In this document: piece by piece, positions 25,261 to 34,363 of the stretch
Position numbering within the stretch: position 1 is the stretch's first letter
Layout: every line of letters starts with the position of its first letter
Assembly (NCBI GenBank): GCA_017302165.1
Contig: JAFLCW010000002.1
Coordinates: forward strand, 124,001 to 188,000
DNA: 64,000 nucleotides
Direction: 5' to 3'
Origin: Alphaproteobacteria bacterium
GTDB lineage: Bacteria > Pseudomonadota > Alphaproteobacteria > Micavibrionales > Micavibrionaceae
The notes under the pieces: generated by a model
Database searches by the model: none
Told to the model about the DNA's origin: nothing
What the model saw: the letters and a program-made list of their open reading frames with translations, nothing else
Translations under genes and position numbers: made by a program

Positions 25261-25683
25261 ATGAAAAAACTAGTTCTGAGCGCGTGCACAGTTTCGGCTT
25301 TGCTATTATCAGGATGCGTATCCCAAGATCAGGCTGATGCCAAAATGGCCAAAGGATGTGCGGCGGGTCTGGGTGCCTTAATGGCGCCTAAGGAAATCAA
25401 GGAAGTGAAATCTCAGAACTTCTCCAATGAAGAAAATCCTGAAGGCCTTCATCGCCGGGTCACCCTCGACATTCTTCAAAAAGATGGATGGGTGGAAACC
25501 AATAAATCTTATTCCTGTCTTTTTGCCCAACAATGGGGCTTTTTCAAAAGCTCCCATAAAGCGATGATTGTGCAGGTGAAGATGGACGATACGCTCTATG
25601 GGAAAAAAGACGGTCAGATCACCGGGTCATTTGAAGATTTCCTGAAACTGACCGAAGTAATGGATGCCGCCATGGCACAATAA
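25261..25683 (+). CDS. Predicted lipoprotein of unknown function
   Basis: 140 residues with a lipobox signal (LLLSGC, Cys19) after a Lys-start hydrophobic segment. The mature part holds two more Cys (KMAKGCAAG and SYSCLFAQQW), which may form a disulfide. No family recognised. It has a good ribosome site (AAGGGAG). It sits between ilvH and ilvC but is not an obvious part of that pathway. A weak hairpin follows its stop at about 25685. Confidence 0.75.
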   Translation: MKKLVLSACTVSALLLSGCVSQDQADAKMAKGCAAGLGALMAPKEIKEVKSQNFSNEENPEGLHRRVTLDILQKDGWVETNKSYSCLFAQQWGFFKSSHKAMIVQVKMDDTLYGKKDGQITGSFEDFLKLTEVMDAAMAQ

Positions 25684-25803
25684 TCCTTATCCATTCGATA
25701 AGATTATTTCAAAACAGCCTTCTCTATGCTTGTTTTATACGCTTCAGGCTTGATTTTGCTTGAATTTGGTGGTTTTTTGTCGGTTTAATCAATGGCCATT
25801 TAA

Positions 25804-26907
<1,104 letters not shown>

Positions 26908-26930
26908 TATATTCCTGATACACTCTTTGA

Positions 26931-26972
26931 AAAAGGGGCAATGAACCTAAAAAGGTTGATTGCCCCTTTTTT
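26931..26972 (+). terminator. Terminator after ilvC
   Basis: Long hairpin: AAAAGGGGCAAT with an inner AACCT/AGGTT arm and closing ATTGCCCCTTTT, then TT. The following gene must start after this hairpin, which argues against an ATG at 26973. Confidence 0.9.
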
Positions 26973-26993
26973 ATGGCGCAGGATGCGCACGCA

Positions 26994-27920
26994 ATGACCA
27001 CACAAGAAAACCCCGCCCCTGCCCCCCATATCGACAACCCCGTCAAAGGTATGATCGCCGCCGTGGCGGCTTTTTTTATGCTGGCCGTGATGAATGTTTT
27101 TGCGAAAATCCTGAGCGAGACACACTCCGTCATTGAAATTGCCTTCTATCGCAACCTGATCGCGACATTACCGTTCCTGTTTATTATTTTCATCATGGGA
27201 AAGCGGGAAATTCTAGTGATCAACCAAAAGCCGGGGGGTATTCTGGCCAGGTCTGTCGTCGGCGCACTCAGTTTAATGGTCACCTTTGCGGCCTTTGCAA
27301 CTATGCCCATGGCAGACACAACAGCTTTTTTATTTACAGCCTCGCTCTTTATTCCGGCCTTAGGCTATTTTTTCCTAAAGGAAAAAGTGGGGCCTTGGCG
27401 ATGGGGAGCTGTCGTCATTGGTTTCATGGGGGTTTTAGTCATGTTGAAGCCCACAGGCGACGTCAATAGTATAGGTATTATACTCGCGCTCTCCGCCGCC
27501 TTTATGCATGCCACGCTTCAAACGATACTTCGGCATCTGGGAAAATTTGAAAAACCAGAAACTGTCACGTTTTATTTTGTGATCATCGGCACGATTGTCT
27601 GTGCCCTGCCACTTCCCTTCGTTGCCAAGCCGCCGACGCTGGGAGAAATCCCGCTTTTATTTGCGGTGGGGTTAACGGGGGCGCTGGCGCAATTTCTGCT
27701 CTCGCTGGCCTTTAAAAACGCGCCCGCCGCTGTCGTCACGGTTTTTAATTATTCCGGTATTATCTGGGCTACGTTATTCGGCTGGATGATCTGGGGAGAC
27801 TGGCCATCCACCGCCATATGGATCGGCGGGTTTATTGTGATTGCATCCAATGTGTTTATTGTCTGGCGCGAAAGCCGCAAGGGAATTGTGACAGACGACA
27901 GGGTCAACGCCAAATTATAA
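26994..27920 (+). CDS. EamA/DMT-family transporter
   Basis: 308 residues from the ATG at 26994; an upstream ATG at 26973 lies in the terminator tail and is unlikely. Ten membrane helices make up two EamA repeats (for example IEIAFYRNLIATLPFLF and DTTAFLFTASLFIPALGYFFLKEKVG in the first, VTVFNYSGIIWATLFGWMIWGDWP in the second). Members export amino acids, nucleotides or other small metabolites. The substrate cannot be told from sequence. Position behind ilvC does not settle it. Confidence 0.85.
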   Translation: MTTQENPAPAPHIDNPVKGMIAAVAAFFMLAVMNVFAKILSETHSVIEIAFYRNLIATLPFLFIIFIMGKREILVINQKPGGILARSVVGALSLMVTFAAFATMPMADTTAFLFTASLFIPALGYFFLKEKVGPWRWGAVVIGFMGVLVMLKPTGDVNSIGIILALSAAFMHATLQTILRHLGKFEKPETVTFYFVIIGTIVCALPLPFVAKPPTLGEIPLLFAVGLTGALAQFLLSLAFKNAPAAVVTVFNYSGIIWATLFGWMIWGDWPSTAIWIGGFIVIASNVFIVWRESRKGIVTDDRVNAKL

Positions 27921-27928
27921 TCGTTTTC

Positions 27929-28408
27929 TTACTGAAGGCTTAACCCATATTCATTATAAACGCCGACATCCCGGCGCGTATGCCAGTCTTTAAGGCGGAT
28001 GACGGCATGCGGGTCACGGCGCGTCATGCCAAATACGGCATCGACTGTCTGTACCACCCGGCGTTTATCAAATCCGGAGAGCCGATAAAAATGCGGCCCC
28101 ACCACCAATACGGCTGTCCCGTCATCTTGTTTTTGATCGTGAAGAATGCGGTTATCGTAAAACCCGCGAACCAGTGCCATGCCATCGCCGCCGCGTTGAG
28201 AGATCCAGTCCTGCGCATACCAATCCTGATCCCGCCACTGACTATTTTGGGTGTGCTTGCCGTTTTCAAGCATTCTTGTGTGCCTTTTGGCCGACTCCCA
28301 CTCCGCGTGATTCGATGGCCACCAGAAAGGCGAGGGTTTGGGCTCTGCCTGCACCGGCGTGGCGATGCATAAAAAAACAAGCAAGATCAATGGGTTACGA
28401 AAAATCAT
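27929..28408 (-). CDS. Small exported protein of unknown function
   Basis: 159 residues with a signal peptide (MIFRNPLILLVFLCIATPVQA). The mature part is Trp-, Asp- and Arg-rich (FWWPSNHAEW, WRDQDWYAQDWISQRGGDG) and has a beta-rich middle (GTAVLVVGPHFYRLSGFDKRRVVQTVDAVFGM). No family recognised. It converges with the DMT transporter gene. Confidence 0.7.
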   Translation of the reverse strand: MIFRNPLILLVFLCIATPVQAEPKPSPFWWPSNHAEWESAKRHTRMLENGKHTQNSQWRDQDWYAQDWISQRGGDGMALVRGFYDNRILHDQKQDDGTAVLVVGPHFYRLSGFDKRRVVQTVDAVFGMTRRDPHAVIRLKDWHTRRDVGVYNEYGLSLQ

Positions 28409-28474
28409 GGGGATAACTCCGTTAGGGCGTGCTTTTTCAACACGTTATTAATGTATAAATGATACACTATAAAT

Positions 28475-28714
28475 ATGTTGGATGCTATTTCCTCTGCATT
28501 ATCCGGTTTAACGACGGCGTCAAATAAGGTCGCCCAGAGTGCGGAGCGCGTGGCCAACCTCACCACCCCCGGTATCGCCGATACGGTTGATTTGTCTGAA
28601 GAAGCGGTCAACCTTAAACTCGCCGAGATTGCCTATAAGGCGAACGTCGCGACGCTTAAAACGTCGGATGAGATGACAAAAGAATTATTGTCTGTTTTTG
28701 ATGAAACGGTCTGA
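28475..28714 (+). CDS. Small protein with a flagellar rod/hook C-terminal-like motif
   Basis: 79 residues. The C-terminal half (VDLSEEAVNLKLAEIAYKAN, then VATLKTSDEMTKELL) matches the C-terminal coil of flagellar rod and hook proteins such as FlgC and FlgG. The N-terminal half (MLDAISSALSGLTTASNKVAQSAERVANLTTPG) looks like the N-terminal rod motif, so the protein is a mini rod protein with no middle domain. No flagellar gene is nearby. Similar short proteins are found elsewhere in alphaproteobacteria; whether they enter the flagellum is unknown. Confidence 0.7.
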   Translation: MLDAISSALSGLTTASNKVAQSAERVANLTTPGIADTVDLSEEAVNLKLAEIAYKANVATLKTSDEMTKELLSVFDETV

Positions 28715-28727
28715 TCGTCTTTCGATA

Positions 28728-29165
28728 TTACTGACACCCCGCACACAGGCCGTGTAATTCAACATTCCATGACGATAATTTAAAATTTTCTTTTTTGGTT
28801 TTATCCAAAAGAGGCGTTGGCAGATCACACAAATGCGCTTCGGTCACCTTTCCACAATCATCACAGACCATGAATTGAGATCCAGTATGATGATGATGCG
28901 CATCACACGTCACATAGGCATTTAAACTTTCGATCCGGTGAATAAATCCTTGTGCCTGTAGAAATTCTATCGCCCGATACACCGTGGGGGGCTTAGGGTT
29001 GTCCATTTTTTGTGACAATGATTTTAAAATATCATACGCCCCGATGGGTTTTGAAGAACCGGCAATAATCGACAAAACGTGGCGGCGTGATTCCGTCAAC
29101 CGAATGTCTTTCTGCGCACAAATATGCTCGGCTTGGGCTAATATCTTTTTGACATTAGGTTTCAT
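28728..29165 (-). CDS. zur: Zinc uptake regulator Zur (Fur family)
   Basis: 145 residues with the Fur fold: a winged helix (RLTESRRHVLSIIAGSSKPIGAYDILKSLSQKMDNPKPPTVYRAIEFL) and a metal/dimer domain with HHHHTGSQFMVCDDCGK (Cys-x2-Cys) and a C-terminal CAGC (Cys-x2-Cys), the structural zinc site of Zur. It represses zinc-uptake genes when zinc is present. The next genes on the same strand are a DUF3299 protein and a MacB-type ABC transporter, a set that is Zur-controlled in Pseudomonas (PA4063-PA4066). Two identical Zur-type palindromes at 31667 and 34315 are the likely targets. The start overlaps the DUF3299 stop (ATGA). Confidence 0.93.
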   Translation of the reverse strand: MKPNVKKILAQAEHICAQKDIRLTESRRHVLSIIAGSSKPIGAYDILKSLSQKMDNPKPPTVYRAIEFLQAQGFIHRIESLNAYVTCDAHHHHTGSQFMVCDDCGKVTEAHLCDLPTPLLDKTKKENFKLSSWNVELHGLCAGCQ

Positions 29166-29701
29166 GGTTTGATCACCTCAGCATTTTGAATACGGTAGAA
29201 CATATTGAACTCATCATCCCGGGGGACTAATTGTATAACCCCTTTAATATTAATAGCCTCAAAGGATAAGGGAATGGGTTTGGCCACACTCACCTCAATC
29301 ACCATGTTCGGCGTCACATGATAATGAAACGGACATGACATGGGAAAAGGCCCGAATAAAAACATTGATTGGTCTTCGTTCGGAGATAACGGAAACATAT
29401 ATCCCTGCATAATCACTTCTTTGCCATCCAGTGCCTGAACGATTGGTGTGAATTTAGGGCGGCTTCCTTCGTTGACTAAACCATCCGGCATTGTTTCGCT
29501 ATAAGGGACTTCTTCGGTACTGGCCAATATCTCCCAAGCCGTACCGTTTTTTGGAGTAGACACAAATTCAGGAATATTGGTCACCAAAAATTCAGTGGTG
29601 AATGTTTCTTCGGTGAATTCTTTTTGTTCAATCGCCCCCGCAGAAGACAGCGTGCCCAGCAGGCACACAAGACATATTGAGATCACAATTTTCATGAACA
29701 T
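29162..29701 (-). CDS. DUF3299 exported protein
   Basis: About 179 residues from an ATG at 29701; one at 29695 also fits, while a longer frame to 29737 would overlap the permease. Signal peptide (MKIVISICLVCLLGTLSSAG). The DUF3299 core is FTPIVQALDGKEVIMQGYMFPL, FLFGPFPMSCPFHYHVTPN, and a final VIQLVPRDDEFNMFYRI. The family is seen next to MacB-type ABC transporters in Zur-regulated loci, for example PA4066. The Cys and His of CPFHYH could bind zinc. Its function is unknown; a periplasmic partner of the ABC system is inferred. Confidence 0.8.
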   Translation of the reverse strand: MFMKIVISICLVCLLGTLSSAGAIEQKEFTEETFTTEFLVTNIPEFVSTPKNGTAWEILASTEEVPYSETMPDGLVNEGSRPKFTPIVQALDGKEVIMQGYMFPLSPNEDQSMFLFGPFPMSCPFHYHVTPNMVIEVSVAKPIPLSFEAINIKGVIQLVPRDDEFNMFYRIQNAEVIKP

Positions 29702-29708
29702 GGCGATA

Positions 29709-30959
29709 TTATAACGCCCGGCTGAGTTGCCGTGCAATATCCAGATGTCGAACCCGCCATGCCGGGATCATTCCGGCCACAAACCCCGCCACCACGACCC
29801 CGATAATAATCCAGATCAAGGCTGGGGGTAACACAAACACACTGGCCCCCGATGCTGAAAGCGGCGCCATGTGTGTTGCGAGAAGTGCATATACACCATA
29901 CCCACCCGCAAGGCCGGCCAAAAGTCCTATGAGCGTTAAAAACATAGCCTCACATAAAATCAGCCCCATCACCCGCCGGGATGAAAACCCGATAGCACGC
30001 AACACAGCCACATCACCTAATCGATTTTCAAGGCTGTTGGCCAAACCTGTGAAAATACTGAGTGCGGCCATCAGAACCAAAAAGACAGATAAAAAACCGG
30101 CCGTTTTTTGACCCATCCCCATCAACCCGTAAAGCCGTGCCATTTCGGTTGGCGGGTGCGCGGCCTGAAGGTCGCTCTCCCGGTTGATGCTTCGAGGCAA
30201 GTTAATGTGATGTAAATGCGATTTTACCGTCAACAATAAGGCCGTGATTTCGGGCGCAGATCCATGATCGTGGCCATGATCGTGATGATGATCATGATGT
30301 TTTTTTTCATGTTCATGTTTGTAATTCTTGTAATTGACCGGATCTTGTCCGTGAATAATCAGCACGCTATCGATATCGGTTAAAATCAAACGATCCAAAA
30401 CGGTGCCGGATCGCGCGAGTACGCCCACCACCTTATACGTACCGTGATCTTCATCCGCGTCAGCTTCATCCGGGGATGGCATTAACCCATGGGCACCTTG
30501 AAACTGATCGCCCGTTTTTAACCCCGTATCCGCACCGACGACGGCTTCGAACGGGGCATCCCAGAAAGTTCCTTCGGCCAAGGCTATGTCGTAATGATCG
30601 GCATAGGCTTTGGTTGTCCCGACGATACGAAATCCGTGGGCACTATCGCCAAGCGCTAACGGAATGGCTTGTTTAACGCCGGGGTTTTTCATGATTTTCT
30701 GGGCACTGGCATACGGAATATTCCCCGTGGGCATATCCACATGATACACCGATGACAGGATAATCTGAAGCGGACTTCCCTTGGCTCCCACCACCACATG
30801 AATACCTTTGATATCGGCTTCAAACCGATGATGAACATGATAGACAAACAAAACCAAAACCGTGGCCAGCATCACCCCGAAAAACGTGAGCAGAAACGAA
30901 AGGCCACAGGAAAAAAGTCGCGCGCGTAATGACGCCAGTATCAATGATAAATCCGTCAT
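29709..30959 (-). CDS. MacB/FtsX-type ABC transporter permease with His-rich loop
   Basis: 416 residues: an N-terminal helix, a MacB-type periplasmic core domain (IHVVVGAKGSPLQIILSSVYHVDMP), and three C-terminal helices (FLSVFLVLMAALSIFTGL, LILCEAMFLTLIGLLAGLAGG, LIWIIIGVVVAGFVAGM) joined by the FtsX-type AVLRAIGFSSRRV loop. In the periplasmic part, near residues 215-235, is a His-rich loop (HEHEKKHHDHHHDHGHDHG) that should bind zinc. It overlaps the ATPase gene by four bases. Related genes are induced by zinc starvation. Such MacB-like systems are usually not importers, so the role may be periplasmic. Confidence 0.88.
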   Translation of the reverse strand: MTDLSLILASLRARLFSCGLSFLLTFFGVMLATVLVLFVYHVHHRFEADIKGIHVVVGAKGSPLQIILSSVYHVDMPTGNIPYASAQKIMKNPGVKQAIPLALGDSAHGFRIVGTTKAYADHYDIALAEGTFWDAPFEAVVGADTGLKTGDQFQGAHGLMPSPDEADADEDHGTYKVVGVLARSGTVLDRLILTDIDSVLIIHGQDPVNYKNYKHEHEKKHHDHHHDHGHDHGSAPEITALLLTVKSHLHHINLPRSINRESDLQAAHPPTEMARLYGLMGMGQKTAGFLSVFLVLMAALSIFTGLANSLENRLGDVAVLRAIGFSSRRVMGLILCEAMFLTLIGLLAGLAGGYGVYALLATHMAPLSASGASVFVLPPALIWIIIGVVVAGFVAGMIPAWRVRHLDIARQLSRAL

Positions 30960-31591
30960 CGTGTCATGTTCCGAATATGGGTGAAGTAAGGTTGAATACG
31001 GGCATCATGTGTCGCCACAATAAGTGATGCTTTATGTTTTTGACTGTAATCAGACAGAACAGACATAACCTGATCGGCGTGATGATCGTCCAGCGCAGAG
31101 GTAGGTTCATCGGCAAAAATAATTTTTGGCGTATGCACCAAAGCCCGAATAATAGCCACGCGCTGAGCCTCTCCGACGCTCAATTCCGAAACTTTGACAT
31201 CTGCCTTATCCCCAAGCCCGAAAGAGTCGAGATAAGATAAAGCCTGTGATCGTGCCTGCCGCCCGTTGGATGCCAGAAGTCCCACACAAATATTATTGAT
31301 CGTGGTGAGATGGCCTAATAAATGAAGCCGCTGGAACACAAACCCAAAATTCTGCGCCCTTATTTTGGATAAAATATGATCATCGTCAAAATCATAGGCC
31401 TGATCCTCGAATGAAATGTTTCCTGATGCAGGGCGCAGCAGACCCGATAACATATTTAAAAACGTGCTTTTGCCACATCCGGATTTTCCCAAAATCAAAA
31501 GATTTTCACCTATAGGTAAATCCAGATCATCAAAGGCCAATATCTGCCCAGGGGTGGGCATAAGAGATAGCCGGCGCGTACGAAGCATCAT
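30956..31591 (-). CDS. ABC transporter ATPase (LolD/MacB-type), Zur locus
   Basis: 211 residues with Walker A (GKSGCGKST near residue 36), the ABC signature (LSVGEAQRVAIIRAL) and Walker B (KIIFADEPTSALDDHH), followed by H-loop VATHD. Partner of the downstream permease, which overlaps it by four bases. Its ATG lies 75 bp from the Zur box at 31667, which it shares with the divergent COG0523 gene. First gene of the leftward ABC-DUF3299-zur operon. Confidence 0.9.
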   Translation of the reverse strand: MMLRTRRLSLMPTPGQILAFDDLDLPIGENLLILGKSGCGKSTFLNMLSGLLRPASGNISFEDQAYDFDDDHILSKIRAQNFGFVFQRLHLLGHLTTINNICVGLLASNGRQARSQALSYLDSFGLGDKADVKVSELSVGEAQRVAIIRALVHTPKIIFADEPTSALDDHHADQVMSVLSDYSQKHKASLIVATHDARIQPYFTHIRNMTR

Positions 31592-31666
31592 GAACGACCT
31601 TGTTTTTAAAAAGAAATTTAATTTACTTGTTATATCGCCCCCAGCACGTTAAAACAAGCGCACATA

Positions 31667-31681
31667 TGTTATATTATAACA
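31667..31681. promoter_or_regulatory. Zur box between the divergent zinc operons
   Basis: TGTTATATTATAACA, a perfect 7-1-7 palindrome that matches the core of the enterobacterial Zur consensus (TGTTATA-N-TATAACA). It occurs again, base for base, at 34315. It lies between the ABC operon and the COG0523 gene and could control both. Confidence 0.85.
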
Positions 31682-31709
31682 ATTTATATTTTTAGCACGG
31701 ACAAAGCCT

Positions 31710-32945
31710 ATGGCGACACTCTCTTCCTCACATACACCCAAACTCCCCGTGACCGTATTATCCGGCTTTCTGGGGGCAGGAAAAACAACCTTGCTCACGC
31801 ATATTTTGAATAACCGTGAAGGCAAAAAAGTCGCTGTGATCGTCAATGATATGAGCGATGTGAATATTGACTCAGCCCTGATTGATAAAAGCGGCGCTAA
31901 TCTATCCCGTACCGAAGAAAAAATGGTTGAGATGTCGAATGGATGCATTTGTTGTACGCTTCGGGATGATTTACTCACCGAAGTCCGTGCCTTGGCCGAA
32001 AGTAACAAATACGATTATTTACTGATCGAAGGCACGGGAATTGCCGAGCCTTTGCCGATTGCGACAACGTTCGAATTCAGGGATGAAGCAGGGGAAAGTC
32101 TTTCCGATATTGCCCATCTGGATACGATGGTCACCGTCGTGGATGCCGCCAATTTGATTGCTAAATACAGTTCAACGGATTTCATACGGGATATTGGTGA
32201 AAGTCTGGGGGAAGAGGACAATCGCACCTTGGTTGATCTTTTGGTCGATCAAATTGAATTCGCCAATGTAATCATCCTGAACAAAATGGATTTAGTCACG
32301 ACAGATCAAAAAAATATCGTCCGGGGTATCATTCGGGGTCTTAATGCCAAAGCCAACATCATTGAAACCACACAGGGAAAAGTTGCATTAGATCAGGTCA
32401 TGGGTACGGGTTTGTTTAACCTTCAAGAAGCGCAAGAACATCCGCTCTGGGCGCAGGAACTCTATCATTTTAAAGATCATGTGCCAGAAACAGAAGAATA
32501 TGGCATCACCAGTTTTGTGTATCGCGCCCGGGAACCCTTTCACCCGCAGAAAATTCATGATTTTTTTCAGGAACCCTGGAACGGTGTCATCCGCGCCAAA
32601 GGTTTTTTCTGGATTTCCACGCGGCCTGATTTTGTTGGCGAAGTGGCACAGGCCGGTGCCTTTGTGCGGCATCAAGGCATTGGCAGATGGTGGGCGATCA
32701 TTCCCAAAAATCAATGGCCAGAAGGCGAAGATTTTGAGGCCGTGATCAAGCGTTATTGGGATAAATCTTATGGGGATCGACGTCAGGAAATCGTCTTTAT
32801 CGGCCTAAAAGACGAAATGAACAGGCAGGAGATCATTTCCCGGCTTGATTCCTGTCTGGTGAAGGATTATCTAAAGGATCGAAAAAAGGCGGAAAAACTA
32901 AAAGACCCCTTCCCGGTTTGGTTTCAAAAAGCACAGGCCGCTTAA
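31710..32945 (+). CDS. COG0523 zinc-homeostasis GTPase (CobW/ZNG1 family)
   Basis: 411 residues. P-loop [11 protein letters not shown], then [18 protein letters not shown] with the CxCC metal motif, a [10 protein letters not shown] switch, and the NKMD guanine motif in [14 protein letters not shown]. The C-terminal CobW domain ([23 protein letters not shown]) is complete. Zur-controlled members are zinc metallochaperones of the ZigA/YciC kind that hand zinc to key enzymes under starvation. A Zur box 28 bp upstream supports that subgroup over CobW (cobalamin) or nitrile hydratase types. Confidence 0.92.
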   Translation: MATLSSSHTPKLPVTVLSGFLGAGKTTLLTHILNNREGKKVAVIVNDMSDVNIDSALIDKSGANLSRTEEKMVEMSNGCICCTLRDDLLTEVRALAESNKYDYLLIEGTGIAEPLPIATTFEFRDEAGESLSDIAHLDTMVTVVDAANLIAKYSSTDFIRDIGESLGEEDNRTLVDLLVDQIEFANVIILNKMDLVTTDQKNIVRGIIRGLNAKANIIETTQGKVALDQVMGTGLFNLQEAQEHPLWAQELYHFKDHVPETEEYGITSFVYRAREPFHPQKIHDFFQEPWNGVIRAKGFFWISTRPDFVGEVAQAGAFVRHQGIGRWWAIIPKNQWPEGEDFEAVIKRYWDKSYGDRRQEIVFIGLKDEMNRQEIISRLDSCLVKDYLKDRKKAEKLKDPFPVWFQKAQAA

Positions 32946-32981
32946 TTGTGACATCAGACTAAACACGAAAGAAAACATGCC

Positions 32982-33344
32982 ATGAAAAATATTGTGGCCG
33001 GATTTGCGGTCTTAGCGTCTTTTAGCCAGTATCTATGCATTTTTTGCTGTGTCGTTCCGGCTGTAGCGGGGCTTGCTGGCCTGCTGACACTGGTCGGCTT
33101 TGACGGGGAAAGCGGTCATTTTCTCTCCCGAATCAGCGGCATATTTCATCCTTGGCGTATAGAAATTATGTCAATTTCTTTTGTGTTACTCACCCTCAGC
33201 TGGGGATTGTGGTTTTATGCCCGAAAAGCACAAACATCCGCCTGCGGGTGCCAAACCAAAGGCGGTAAAAAGCCCTTCTTCCTGATTGCGGCCTCGGCTA
33301 TTTTGGTCTTTAATCTGTTGGGATATCAGTGGATTCACGGATAA
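32982..33344 (+). CDS. Small Cys-containing membrane protein of the zinc locus
   Basis: 120 residues with about three to four helices. Motif FCCVVPAVAGLAGLLT in the first helix region and CGCQT in a loop before the last helix give Cys pairs that could bind metal, as in MerC/MerT-like proteins, but I see no firm family match. It lies 36 bases after the COG0523 gene, one base-free junction before the DUF2946 gene, and thus inside the Zur-controlled transcript. A metal-transport or metal-sensing role is only inferred. Confidence 0.72.
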   Translation: MKNIVAGFAVLASFSQYLCIFCCVVPAVAGLAGLLTLVGFDGESGHFLSRISGIFHPWRIEIMSISFVLLTLSWGLWFYARKAQTSACGCQTKGGKKPFFLIAASAILVFNLLGYQWIHG

Positions 33345-33758
33345 ATGAACAGGTTTCGCATATCATCATCTTTCTCAATCCGGCCTTATCTGATGCGCCG
33401 GGCTGTGATTGTGGTGGCTCTGCTGGCGGTTATCTGCCAATTCCTGATCCCGGCGGGTTTCATGCCCAACCTCACGGGTTCCGGTAAAACGGCACTCGTC
33501 ATCTGTTCAGGGATGGGGGAAAAAACAATTTTTGTCGATACGGCTGGATCGGTCTCAGATCAAACGCCTGTATCCGAACATCCCGGTGATACCTGCCCCT
33601 ATTTTCTGGCACAAGGTGGAACACATCTAACATCCCAGCCTGTTTTACCTCAGGTCATGGCCTTTACTGCCGCTAAACCCTTGATCACCGCGTTGACTTT
33701 CACCCCTTCTGTACGTTTTCTTCTCCCCGAAGCCAGAGGATCCCCCGTCTTCGCATAG
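33345..33758 (+). CDS. DUF2946-like membrane-anchored protein
   Basis: 137 residues. An N-terminal helix (AVIVVALLAVICQFLIPAGFMP) leads into the DUF2946 core with ALVICSGMG and a later TCPYFLAQGG; two Cys may form a disulfide. DUF2946 proteins are often found near copper or zinc genes, and their function is unknown. The ATG begins on the base after the preceding stop (TAA|ATG), so it is cotranslated with the membrane protein and presumably Zur-controlled. Confidence 0.72.
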   Translation: MNRFRISSSFSIRPYLMRRAVIVVALLAVICQFLIPAGFMPNLTGSGKTALVICSGMGEKTIFVDTAGSVSDQTPVSEHPGDTCPYFLAQGGTHLTSQPVLPQVMAFTAAKPLITALTFTPSVRFLLPEARGSPVFA

Positions 33759-33764
33759 ATTTTA

Positions 33765-33778
33765 TTGACCTCCGTCAA
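33765..33778 (+). promoter_or_regulatory. FNR/FixK-type box in the zinc region
   Basis: TTGAC-CTCC-GTCAA, a perfect dyad of the same type as the cco box. The centre is 41.5 bases from the ATG of the next gene. A clear ribosome site lies between, and no good -10 falls at the class II position, so it may not act like the hemN box. Begins six bases after the DUF2946 stop. Confidence 0.55.
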
Positions 33779-33812
33779 GGAGATATTTGTCATTTTATGC
33801 GAGGAATAGCAC

Positions 33813-34298
33813 ATGCCTGAACATACACAAGTCGATTTACCTGAAGGTATCAACTGGGGTTTAGCCCATGAACAACCCAAACCCACATGGGCATTAAAAC
33901 TGACGCGCCTGTGGGACAGATGCGCCGGGGGGGTGGATTGTGCCTGCAGTATCGGCGCGGCGGCGGGTGCCTCTCACCTCATCACCTGTTATGCCATTCC
34001 GAACCTGCTCACCCCGGCGATCATGGTATCGGCCGCGTCGGCCGGAATCCCGCTCGCCACGCCACTGGCCTTGGGTCTTTCGGGGGCGATGACGGCGGCC
34101 ATTGCCGGGGCGTGGTATAAACTTCGCTTTTCCACGGCAAGCTTAACCGAAAAAATCCTGATACCGGCTGGCCTTGCCGCTGGGTTGGTGGTTGGCACCG
34201 CGCCGCATGTGGATCACCTGCGTCTGATGGATCAACTGGCTCAGGTACTCTGTATCACAGAACCTGCTAAGCCGCCCGTGCCGAAGACTCCGAATTAA
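33813..34298 (+). CDS. Small membrane protein of unknown function
   Basis: 161 residues: an acidic N-terminus, CAGGVDCACSIGAAAG near residue 38 with three Cys, then about three helices rich in Ala, Gly and Leu (SHLITCYAIPNLLTPAIMVSA, PLALGLSGAMTAAIAGAWY, ILIPAGLAAGLVVGTAP) and a Pro-rich tail. No family recognised. The start has GAGGA with 7-base spacing. An FNR-type box lies upstream, so it may answer to oxygen, not zinc, although it sits between two Zur-controlled units. Confidence 0.65.
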   Translation: MPEHTQVDLPEGINWGLAHEQPKPTWALKLTRLWDRCAGGVDCACSIGAAAGASHLITCYAIPNLLTPAIMVSAASAGIPLATPLALGLSGAMTAAIAGAWYKLRFSTASLTEKILIPAGLAAGLVVGTAPHVDHLRLMDQLAQVLCITEPAKPPVPKTPN

Positions 34299-34314
34299 AT
34301 TGCCCGGACAACAG

Positions 34315-34329
34315 TGTTATATTATAACA
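34315..34329 (+). promoter_or_regulatory. Zur box of the large-protein operon
   Basis: TGTTATATTATAACA, identical in all 15 bases to 31667-31681. It ends 34 bases before the ATG of the 895-residue protein, so it likely covers the promoter. Confidence 0.85.
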
Positions 34330-34363
34330 ACTTTAAACTTAAACCAGACGATATTATCTACCC

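Noticed and set aside
26973..26993. Start of the DMT transporter at 26973
   Set aside because: This ATG is in the T-tract of the ilvC terminator, so a transcript for the gene should begin after it.
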